27,680 bases of DNA from positions 1 to 27,680 of the IMG/VR virus record IMGVR_UViG_3300030103_005392. One strand, written 5' to 3'. Below the pieces are notes generated by a model, which saw only the letters and a program-made list of their open reading frames with translations, did no database searches and had not been told where the DNA came from. Positions within the stretch are counted from its first letter, which is position 1, and the number at the start of each line of letters is the position of its first letter. Position numbers and translations under genes: made by a program. Source of the DNA: a virus. Below are positions 14,227 to 21,103 of this stretch, in pieces.

Positions 14227-14573
14227 CAATTCAATATAAAAACCAAGGGTACAAACAATCAGACACAACAAAAACGACAGTGCTGACATGTCCAGCAAAT
14301 GCAACAATTATTATAAAAAGTATCTATGTTGTAAACAATGATGCTTCTTCAGGAATTCTTGTAAACATGAATTTAGTAGATTCTTCTGATTCGAGTGCTG
14401 AATACGAATTTTTTAGGGACGATGTTGCAGCTAAGACTCAAGTAAATGCTACACCACAAACATTGAATTTAGAGGCTGGTGATGCAGTTACAGTTCAAGC
14501 AGCTACAGGCAGTAATAAAATCCAAGGTGCTATTACATATGCACAAATAGATAGATCACAGGAAAATGGCTAG
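14223..14573 (+). CDS. Small beta-sandwich virion protein, paralogue-like
   Basis: A 116-residue protein with A-T-I-I-I-K-S-I-Y-V-V-N-N-D and L-N-L-E-A-G-D-A-V-T-V-Q, sharing its strand order with the 121-residue protein at 5947-6312. This plan recurs in small virion proteins of marine phages. The start overlaps the previous stop by 4 bases, and the end overlaps the following small basic gene by 8 bases. Probably a small structural subunit; exact role unknown. Confidence 0.65.
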   Translation: MTIQYKNQGYKQSDTTKTTVLTCPANATIIIKSIYVVNNDASSGILVNMNLVDSSDSSAEYEFFRDDVAAKTQVNATPQTLNLEAGDAVTVQAATGSNKIQGAITYAQIDRSQENG

Positions 14574-14694
14574 AGTTAAATTTACCCACTTCGTGCCTAG
14601 GCCAAAACCTAGGAAAAGGCCACGTCGCCATACTAAGAGTCTTAACAAACATAAGAAAAGATGTTATAAGAAATATAACCGACAAGGACGATAA
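14566..14694 (+). CDS. Tiny Arg/Lys-rich conserved phage protein (42 aa)
   Basis: A 42-residue, extremely basic protein: M-A-R-V-K-F-T-H-F-V, then R-P-K-P-R-K-R-P-R-R-H and K-H-K-K-R-C-Y-K-K-Y-N-R-Q-G-R. GGAAA lies just upstream, the start is inside the preceding stop region, and its TAA shares bases with the next ATG (TAATG). I recall similar R-P-R-R-H-K-K proteins in marine phages. The charge suggests it binds DNA or RNA, perhaps packaged with the genome; that is inference. Confidence 0.65.
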   Translation: MARVKFTHFVPRPKPRKRPRRHTKSLNKHKKRCYKKYNRQGR

Positions 14695-14924
14695 TGAGTG
14701 AAAAACAAAAAACAGTAATTATCAATGGAGAAGAAGTACCAGTTCTTCCAGCGAAAGCAGAAGAAGAGGTCGTAAACAAAAGAACAGGACAAAAATATGA
14801 TAGCAAAGATCATTTTGATTCTGATGTTGCTGATCCCAGTACTGATACTACTTCAGATGATTTACAAATTAATCAGAAAATAACAGTTGCATCTCTTGAA
14901 GTATTTGGTAAAACCAAATCATAA
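14694..14924 (+). CDS. Small acidic conserved phage protein (76 aa)
   Basis: A 76-residue protein with V-I-I-N-G-E-E-V-P-V-L-P-A (residues 8-20), then N-K-R-T-G-Q-K-Y-D-S and an acidic stretch D-V-A-D-P-S-T-D-T-T-S-D-D, ending L-E-V-F-G-K-T-K. I recognise this type as a small conserved protein of marine phages without known function. It is coupled to both neighbours by TAATG overlaps, immediately before the glycosyltransferases. Confidence 0.65.
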   Translation: MSEKQKTVIINGEEVPVLPAKAEEEVVNKRTGQKYDSKDHFDSDVADPSTDTTSDDLQINQKITVASLEVFGKTKS

Positions 14925-15862
14925 TGCAACCAGCAGGCGGTACTGAAATACAACTCGCATATCTTAAAAAGTACGTTGACGAAGGTGTGCTTTCTTCAGT
15001 CCAAATAACAACTTCAATACCAGAGAAAGAACCTTTAGATCCACTAAAACCTAATATTCTTTGGTTAAAAAATTCTTACGATCAGCCTAATCTAGCACCC
15101 TGGTTTCAAAACAAAGACAACCATGAGAAGTATGATTGGTATGTATTCAATTCTCATTGGAGTTTTGAGAAGTATAGATATTTTTTTAAGGTGCCTGAAG
15201 ATAGATGTACGGTAATAAAAAATGCTATTGATTATGATGAGTTACAATTAAAGACTGATTTTACACCAAAACAAAAAATTAAAATGTGCTATATCTCAAC
15301 ACCCTGGAGAGGTCTTGAGGTAGCTCTAAATGCGATGGAGAAGATAAATGATCCTGACATTACATTAGATGTTTATTCAAGCACTATTATATATGGTAAA
15401 CAATTTCATGATCATAATGACAAAAGTTATGAAAAATTATATGAAAAAGCAAAAAGCTTACCTAATGTTAATTACATGGGTTATTGCAATCACAAAACAT
15501 TATTAACTAAACTAAAAGATTACGATGTAAATTGTTTTCCGAGTATCTGGGAAGAGACTTTTTGTATATCAGCTATGGAGTCATTAGCTGCAGGTCAGAT
15601 GTTAGTTACTACAGATCTAGGTGCTTTACCTGAAACTTGTTGTGAGTTTCCAATATATATACCGTTTACACAAAATAAAGATAAACTAACGACACAATTA
15701 GTAGAATGTATTTTACAAACTAAAAAAATATTATCTAATGATTTATCTAGCCATTTAAAATTTCAACAAGAGTATTACAGAAGATTTTATGATTGGAAGT
15801 ATATTGCAAATAGTTGGGCAAACTTTTTAAAAGGAGCAATTCATGTCAAACGAAACAAATAA
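14924..15862 (+). CDS. GT-B glycosyltransferase (GT4-like)
   Basis: A 312-residue protein beginning almost at once with P-A-G-G-T-E-I-Q-L, the N-terminal acceptor-side 'GGTE' loop of GT4 enzymes; the usual first beta-strand is missing or very short. W-Y-V-F-N-S-H-W and the linker V-I-K-N-A-I-D precede the C-terminal Rossmann domain (I-K-M-C-Y-I-S-T-P-W-R-G-L). The E-x7-E donor-binding motif is E211 to E219 in E-T-F-C-I-S-A-M-E. It would transfer a sugar from a nucleotide sugar. It overlaps the next glycosyltransferase by 20 bases. Acceptor unknown; virion proteins or host surface glycans are possibilities. Confidence 0.85.
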   Translation: MQPAGGTEIQLAYLKKYVDEGVLSSVQITTSIPEKEPLDPLKPNILWLKNSYDQPNLAPWFQNKDNHEKYDWYVFNSHWSFEKYRYFFKVPEDRCTVIKNAIDYDELQLKTDFTPKQKIKMCYISTPWRGLEVALNAMEKINDPDITLDVYSSTIIYGKQFHDHNDKSYEKLYEKAKSLPNVNYMGYCNHKTLLTKLKDYDVNCFPSIWEETFCISAMESLAAGQMLVTTDLGALPETCCEFPIYIPFTQNKDKLTTQLVECILQTKKILSNDLSSHLKFQQEYYRRFYDWKYIANSWANFLKGAIHVKRNK

Positions 15863-16601
15863 AAATCATATTATGATATGCACACCTGTGCATTCTGATG
15901 TATCGATACATTATATGAAAGCCTGTCTAGATCTACAAAAGGAATGTATTTTAAATAAAATAAAAATTACTTTTCAATTAATGAAGTCTTCTCTTGTAAC
16001 TCAAGGTAGAAACTTATGTGCCTCTGCTTTCATGAATTCAGATGCGGAGTATATGTTGTTCATTGATTCTGATGTAGAGTTTACAACTAGATCTGTCATG
16101 AGATTAATGAAATCACCACATGACGTATCATTAATACCTTATCCTATAAAACAAAAGACTGATGCTAAGTTTAGAAAAGATTTTGAAACAAGACCTGATG
16201 ATGACATAAATACTATGGGTCATTTGTTTCCTATTGAGATACCAGATACAAAAGATATTAGACCTGTGGATGGATATATTGAAGTTATTAAAGGACCAAC
16301 AGGCATGATGATGATTAAGAAGTCTGTATTTGAAAAGCTTAAAGAACACTACAAAGAACTTGTTATTAAACAGAAAACTTTAATGAATGGTGAGCTAATA
16401 GATAGGCCAAACTATTATAACTTTTTTGATACATATTGGAGTCCGTCTAAGAAAACTTACATGGGTGAAGACTTTTATTTCTGCCAACTTTGGAGAGCTA
16501 TTGGTGGTAAGATTTTTGCCTTATGTGATGAAGAAATAAGCCATATTGGAGAGTATAAGTATACAGGTAAAGTTAAGGACGAATTCTATAAAATCGGCTG
16601 A
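15843..16601 (+). CDS. GT-A glycosyltransferase (GT2-like)
   Basis: A 252-residue protein with first strand I-M-I-C-T-P-V-H, S-L-V-T-Q-G-R-N-L-C, and F-I-D-S-D-V-E-F holding the metal-binding D75-S-D77 motif. Further on are G-P-T-G-M-M-M-I-K-K, G-E-D-F-Y-F-C-Q-L-W and S-H-I-G, matching the acceptor and metal-His regions of GT-A enzymes common in marine phages. AAAGGAG precedes ATG 15843, inside the upstream gene. It pairs with the GT-B enzyme as a two-step glycosylation unit. Donor and acceptor unknown. Confidence 0.8.
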   Translation: MSNETNKNHIMICTPVHSDVSIHYMKACLDLQKECILNKIKITFQLMKSSLVTQGRNLCASAFMNSDAEYMLFIDSDVEFTTRSVMRLMKSPHDVSLIPYPIKQKTDAKFRKDFETRPDDDINTMGHLFPIEIPDTKDIRPVDGYIEVIKGPTGMMMIKKSVFEKLKEHYKELVIKQKTLMNGELIDRPNYYNFFDTYWSPSKKTYMGEDFYFCQLWRAIGGKIFALCDEEISHIGEYKYTGKVKDEFYKIG

Positions 16602-16603
16602 TA

Positions 16604-16632
16604 TTGAAGAAACCTCATATATAAGTTAAAAT
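16604..16632 (+). promoter_or_regulatory. Candidate sigma70-type promoter for internal virion genes
   Basis: TTGAAG (16604-16609), a 17-base spacer and TAAAAT (16627-16632), with a predicted transcript start near 16639, 18 bases before ATG 16657. It lies in a 55-base gap, one of the few true gaps in the + strand operon. No Shine-Dalgarno site follows. Confidence 0.45.
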
Positions 16633-16654
16633 ACCATAATAACTAGTTAAAATA
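16624..16654 (+). repeat. Two 10-bp direct repeats, 21 bp apart
   Basis: AGTTAAAATA occurs at 16624-16633 and again at 16645-16654, so the copies start 21 bp apart, about two helical turns. Each contains TAAAAT, a -10-like hexamer; the first fits the candidate promoter. They may be tandem -10 elements or sites for one protein on the same DNA face. Confidence 0.5.
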
Positions 16655-16660
16655 TTATGG
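16634..16660 (+). repeat. 8-bp inverted repeat containing a start codon
   Basis: CCATAATA (16634-16641) pairs perfectly with TATTATGG (16653-16660) around an 11-base loop. ATG 16657-16659 is in the downstream arm. A transcript starting near 16639 would carry only part of the upstream arm. Confidence 0.55.
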
Positions 16661-17607
16661 ATCCATTTACTATAGCATTAGCAACCTTTGGCATACAAAA
16701 GCTTAGAGGTAAATCAACAAAAAGATCATTAAGAGATGCAGCAATAGCAGGCGGTCTTGGACAATTAGGTGGTATGGCAGGAATACCTGGTATGACAGCC
16801 TTTGGTAGAGCAAGTTCAATGCCTGCAATGTTTCAAGGTGGTAATTTCTTAGGACAACCATCTGCTGCAGAGATAGCAAAAATGGGTGCTTCTGAACTTA
16901 GTGTTGGTCAACAAATAGCATCAGTTCCTGCAAATATAGGAAGTGGAATACAAAGATTAATAGGCGACCCTACACAAACAAATAAAGTTACAGGTGAAAT
17001 TATAAAAGAAGGATCTGGGTTTAGAGGTTTAAGTCCAGGAGCTCAACTTGGTATTGGTCTAGGTGCAACAAGTTTATTAGAAAAAGATGAACCTGCAGAA
17101 ATGCCTGAAGGTACAAGACCTGAAGATTATGAGAAAGCGAAGAAAAAAGCTGATGATCAATTAGCAAATCTTTTGTCTACATATGATTACGAAGGAGAGG
17201 CAGCAGGTATATCTCCATATTCATATCAACAAGGTAATTCATTATATACCTTTAGCAAAGGCGGAATTGCAGAAATAAAAAAGTTTAACGAAGGTGGTAT
17301 AAATTACTTACCATCTAAAATTGACCACGACGAACAAGACACAAATAACTATGTAAGAGCTTCTGGATATGTTGAAGATGGAGCAGGAGCAGGAGACAAA
17401 GACGAAGATACTATGTTAGCACAACTAGCTGATGGTGAGTTTGTTTCAAGAGCAGATGCTATACTTGGTGCAGGTATCATGGAAGGTGGTAATCCTAAAA
17501 GTTATAAAGATATGCGAAAAAAAGGTGCTGCATTCTTTTATGACCAACAGGCGAAGTTTAAAAGAATTTTTGATTTGCTAGATGCGTCCAGAAAAAAAGC
17601 AAATTAA
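16657..17607 (+). CDS. Internal virion/ejection-module protein
   Basis: A 316-residue protein. The N-terminal 140 residues are Gly/Ala/Met-rich and partly hydrophobic (A-A-I-A-G-G-L-G-Q-L-G-G). A helical linker follows, then a conserved C-terminal part with D-T-M-L-A-Q-L-A-D-G-E-F-V (residues 251-263) and K-G-A-A-F-F-Y-D-Q-Q-A-K-F. The 'D-x-M/V-L-A-x-L-x-D-G-E-F-V' motif is frequent in phage virion proteins. It opens the internal virion gene block and overlaps the next gene by 26 bases. Probably part of the ejected core or inner tail; precise role unknown. Confidence 0.65.
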   Translation: MDPFTIALATFGIQKLRGKSTKRSLRDAAIAGGLGQLGGMAGIPGMTAFGRASSMPAMFQGGNFLGQPSAAEIAKMGASELSVGQQIASVPANIGSGIQRLIGDPTQTNKVTGEIIKEGSGFRGLSPGAQLGIGLGATSLLEKDEPAEMPEGTRPEDYEKAKKKADDQLANLLSTYDYEGEAAGISPYSYQQGNSLYTFSKGGIAEIKKFNEGGINYLPSKIDHDEQDTNNYVRASGYVEDGAGAGDKDEDTMLAQLADGEFVSRADAILGAGIMEGGNPKSYKDMRKKGAAFFYDQQAKFKRIFDLLDASRKKAN

Positions 17608-18043
17608 AAAAGAAGTCGGTGTATTATACATCGAAGCTAAGAAGCTCGACGAGTACTGGTCGCTTGTAGAGTTTATGTTAAGAGAAGGTCTGAAATATGA
17701 TGGAGACCCCATGAGTATTGAAGATCTTAAAGAAGGAATTGAACAAGGAGCCTTTCAATTATTTATGATGTTTGGCTCTGATGATGGTGAGAAGTACAAA
17801 GTGTTCGGTGTATTTGTCACTCGTATAATGGTTTTACCGAACTATAAACAGTGTGAAGTAATATTGTTAAAAGGAGAAAAAAGACAACTATGGCAAGACG
17901 AAGCTGCAGAAACAATAGAGGATCTAGCGAGATCAGAGGGTTGCAAGAAGATAGCAGTGCATGCAAGACCGGGTTGGAAAGAATTTTTGGGTACGAAAGA
18001 ATGGAAAGTAAAAAGATATTTATATACAAAGGAGTTAAAGTAA
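17582..18043 (+). CDS. GNAT-like protein (T7 gp13 position)
   Basis: A 153-residue protein with a GNAT-like plan: N-terminal helix, central strand V-F-G-V-F-V-T-R-I, then helix E-T-I-E-D-L-A-R-S-E-G-C-K-K-I and strand A-V-H-A-R-P-G-W-K-E-F-L. The 'ARxxGC..I.V..RPGW' segment is seen in GNAT-fold proteins beside internal virion genes of T7-like phages. A clean acetyl-CoA loop (Q/R-x-x-G-x-G/A) is not visible, so acetyltransferase activity is doubtful. It ends one base before the next start. Confidence 0.65.
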   Translation: MRPEKKQIKKEVGVLYIEAKKLDEYWSLVEFMLREGLKYDGDPMSIEDLKEGIEQGAFQLFMMFGSDDGEKYKVFGVFVTRIMVLPNYKQCEVILLKGEKRQLWQDEAAETIEDLARSEGCKKIAVHARPGWKEFLGTKEWKVKRYLYTKELK

Positions 18044-18044
18044 T

Positions 18045-18890
18045 ATGAGTTTCATCTTCGGAGGAGGAGGTGGCGGCGGAGGCGGCTCCACTTCAGGAAC
18101 ACAAGTCTCAATTGCTAGAGAAGCACCAGAAGTAGAAAGCCGAAAACTCGCACTCTACGATCAGGCAGCTAAGTTAGCATCTACACCTGTAGGTCTACCT
18201 GCGTTTCAAGTTGCAGGTCCAACAGGATTAGAACAAGCAGGATTTCAACAAGCAGGAACGACAGGGGTTGGAGCACAAACTACGGCTGCAGGTATTGGTT
18301 CAGTACTTGGTTCAATGCAAGCTCCGAATATAAATCAATTTTTAAATCCATACCAATCATATGTAACAGATGAGATTACAAGACAAGCAAACATAGCTTC
18401 GAATCAATTATCAGCTAATGCAGTAGGAGCAGGTGCGTTTGGAGGAGCAAGAGAAGGTATTCAACAAGCTGAGATAGAAAGAGCAAGACAAGCAAACATT
18501 GGTCAATCTATGGCACAAGGATTTCAAACTGCTGCAGGTTTGGCAGCTCAACAACAGGGTATTCAACAAGCTGGTGGACAGCTTCTTGGTGCTTTGGGTG
18601 GTCAACAACAAGCCATGCAACAAGCAGACATTGCAAGTTTATTACAAGCAGGTGGTGTCCAAAGAGCTTTGGGCCAACAAGCATTAGATGCACAAAGACA
18701 AACAGATTTATCTAGAGCTTATGAACCATATCAAAGATTAGAATTCTTAAAGGGCATCATGACAAACATGCCAACATCACAGTCTGCCGTTACAGCGACC
18801 ACGGCACCAGGTAGTAATCCTTTAGCTCAGGCTGCAGGAACAGGTATTGGTGCGTATGCTGCTTATAACATAGCTAACAGAGGGAGATAA
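18045..18890 (+). CDS. Gln/Ala-rich internal virion protein (gp14-like)
   Basis: A 281-residue protein starting with F-I-F and nine glycines, a flexible tail common in this group. The middle has N-P-Y-Q-S-Y-V-T-D-E-I-T-R-Q-A and A-G-A-F-G-G-A-R-E-G-I-Q-Q-A, then a long Gln/Ala/Gly helical region (Q-Q-G-I-Q-Q-A-G-G-Q-L-L-G-A-L-G-G). It ends in a small hydrophobic Gly/Ala segment. The place between the GNAT-like gene and two large internal proteins matches T7 gene 14, whose product inserts in the outer membrane during DNA ejection. Assignment is by order and composition, not motif identity. Confidence 0.65.
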   Translation: MSFIFGGGGGGGGGSTSGTQVSIAREAPEVESRKLALYDQAAKLASTPVGLPAFQVAGPTGLEQAGFQQAGTTGVGAQTTAAGIGSVLGSMQAPNINQFLNPYQSYVTDEITRQANIASNQLSANAVGAGAFGGAREGIQQAEIERARQANIGQSMAQGFQTAAGLAAQQQGIQQAGGQLLGALGGQQQAMQQADIASLLQAGGVQRALGQQALDAQRQTDLSRAYEPYQRLEFLKGIMTNMPTSQSAVTATTAPGSNPLAQAAGTGIGAYAAYNIANRGR

Positions 18891-18892
18891 CA

Positions 18893-21103
18893 ATGCTACC
18901 AATACTTTACGGAATAGGCGCAGGTCTAGCTCGATTAGCTCCGGCAGCATATAGAGGTTACAAAACTTTTAAAAAAGCTAGACAAATTGGTGGCCTAGGC
19001 ACATCAAAAGCAGCTCAGGCAGGAACAGGAGGTTTTCCTATTGGTTACCAAGGGACAGCTGCACAAAGAATTATTGGTTCAAGAGGAAAAGGTTTAAGCA
19101 GTGGCTCAGGCCTACAAGGTTTAGCAACAAGATTTGCTAAAAGAAATCCAGGTACAACAGGTACTTTAGAAGGTGGGTTTGGTTTACAAGTAGCAGGACA
19201 AGGTACTTCAGATATTATAGAAGGTGCAAGAGAGGGAGATATGGGAGCAATGGTTTCTGGAATAGGATCAGTGTTATTAGGTACACCTTTAGTAGCAAGA
19301 GGATTAAGAATGGCTGGAGGACAAAGAACTTTTGCAAAGAAATTCCCTGAAACAGCCAAAGCTTTTAAACAAACAGGTAAACAAGTTTATGACAGAATTC
19401 CAACAGGTACTTCTCTTGTTGGTTTTGGTGGAATAGTCGGCGGAGAATTAACTAGAGATAGAACAGGCGGAGCACAAGCGGGAGAGCCACAAGTAATTGG
19501 TGATGATCCTGTAAGAATTGTTATCAATGCAATTGAAAATGATAAGAAAAATCCAAACATTGATACAACAAAACCTGAGTACAAAAAACAAGCTCAAGAA
19601 ATATTAACAATGGCTTATGAACAAGCAGAAGAAGCTGGAATTAAATCAGCTGTTACTGCTGACCAAATAGCTGACACATTCTCATTCCAAACGAATGATC
19701 CAAATCTTAAAGGTAAAGTTATTGATGAAACAAAACTTATTAAAGATAACGGACAAATATCAGGAACAACTATGTCTGATGATGAGATTGCAGACACAGC
19801 CAAAATGCAAGAGGGCGCTGCTTCAGCAGGTAAAAAATTAAAAGATAAAGCATTATCAGAAGCAAATGCAGCAGAAGCAGAACAATTCAATAGATTTTAT
19901 GACAGAATACAAAACCTTACAGGTGGTAATGATAAAACAAATGATTTAATTCTTATGAAATTAGCGTCAGGATTGATGCAAGGTAAAACATCAGAGTCAG
20001 GAATAAAAGGATTTTTAGATGTTCTTGGTAAAGCTGGTGGTGAAACAGTAGATACTGCTATGGCATTGTATTCAAAAGAGGCAGACAGAAGAAATGATTT
20101 AGCTGTTGCATTTTTAAAATCAAAAGAAAAAGGTAAAGATGATGGTATTAATAGAGGCTTTGGTCCTGTAACAGGTACAAGACAAAGAATTCTTGTTGAA
20201 GATCCAAATGCATTATTTGGAAGAGTTGCGTATGACAAAGATGTATTTAAAAACTCTGGAACAGATGCAATTATGATTCCTAAATTTAATGAACAAGGTC
20301 AAGAAATAGGAACAGAATATGTTCCTATGAAGTATGCTGAGTATAATGTAATTAAACCAAGCACAACTAGACTAGACAAAAAGAGAGCACAGTTAGGAAG
20401 TATTGCACTTGGTTATAAGATGACAAACGAAATACAAAAACTTTCAAACAAAGCAATTGGTGGATCTGGTGTAATATCTTTAGGTGTAGAAAATCTTGGT
20501 GGTTTTGTTTCTAACGTAGGTGAAATGTTAGGGTTTGGTGATATTAGCTCTGCTCAAAACTCAGAAATTGATAATACCATCGTTAACGATATGATTATGG
20601 GGGAGGCTTTAGATAAACAAACTGGTGAAATAAGAGCTCTTACTGAAGATGAACTAAAAGAACAAAATGAACTTGTAAAAGAATTTAGAGATGAGATTTC
20701 AGGTATCATGGAAAAAGTAAATCCTGATGGAACTATGAGTCAGATAACAAGAGCAAAATTAATTGAAACGAGAATGAAATATATTCTTGCAAATGCAAAC
20801 AAAGATGAAGATAGATTGACAAGAGCTGACATTGAAGATGCTGCAAATAACACAGAAATATTTAAACTATTTACATCAGATAGAAAAATAAGACTTCAAT
20901 ATGAAGCCTTAAACAAAGAACTACAAGATCAATTTAAAAATAAAGCACAGCAATTTATAGCTTTAGGTGGTAATACAAGATACCTAACAACAAACTTTGC
21001 TTATATGCCTGAAGTAGCTAAATATTTGAAAGATCAAGAACAAAAATTAGCAGGGGCTTCTGTTATTCAAAACATGAATACAAACCTTGAAAGTATAAAA
21101 TAA
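18893..21103 (+). CDS. Large internal virion protein (gp15-like)
   Basis: A 736-residue protein. It opens with a hydrophobic/amphipathic segment (L-P-I-L-Y-G-I-G-A-G-L) and has another around residues 117-137 (M-V-S-G-I-G-S-V-L-L-G). From about residue 200 on it is a long charged helical protein with many Lys/Glu/Asp/Gln and no catalytic motif. Size and order match T7 gp15 (747 residues), part of the ejection tube. It starts two bases after the previous stop with GGGAGA upstream, and overlaps the next start by one base (TAATG). Confidence 0.65.
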   Translation: MLPILYGIGAGLARLAPAAYRGYKTFKKARQIGGLGTSKAAQAGTGGFPIGYQGTAAQRIIGSRGKGLSSGSGLQGLATRFAKRNPGTTGTLEGGFGLQVAGQGTSDIIEGAREGDMGAMVSGIGSVLLGTPLVARGLRMAGGQRTFAKKFPETAKAFKQTGKQVYDRIPTGTSLVGFGGIVGGELTRDRTGGAQAGEPQVIGDDPVRIVINAIENDKKNPNIDTTKPEYKKQAQEILTMAYEQAEEAGIKSAVTADQIADTFSFQTNDPNLKGKVIDETKLIKDNGQISGTTMSDDEIADTAKMQEGAASAGKKLKDKALSEANAAEAEQFNRFYDRIQNLTGGNDKTNDLILMKLASGLMQGKTSESGIKGFLDVLGKAGGETVDTAMALYSKEADRRNDLAVAFLKSKEKGKDDGINRGFGPVTGTRQRILVEDPNALFGRVAYDKDVFKNSGTDAIMIPKFNEQGQEIGTEYVPMKYAEYNVIKPSTTRLDKKRAQLGSIALGYKMTNEIQKLSNKAIGGSGVISLGVENLGGFVSNVGEMLGFGDISSAQNSEIDNTIVNDMIMGEALDKQTGEIRALTEDELKEQNELVKEFRDEISGIMEKVNPDGTMSQITRAKLIETRMKYILANANKDEDRLTRADIEDAANNTEIFKLFTSDRKIRLQYEALNKELQDQFKNKAQQFIALGGNTRYLTTNFAYMPEVAKYLKDQEQKLAGASVIQNMNTNLESIK

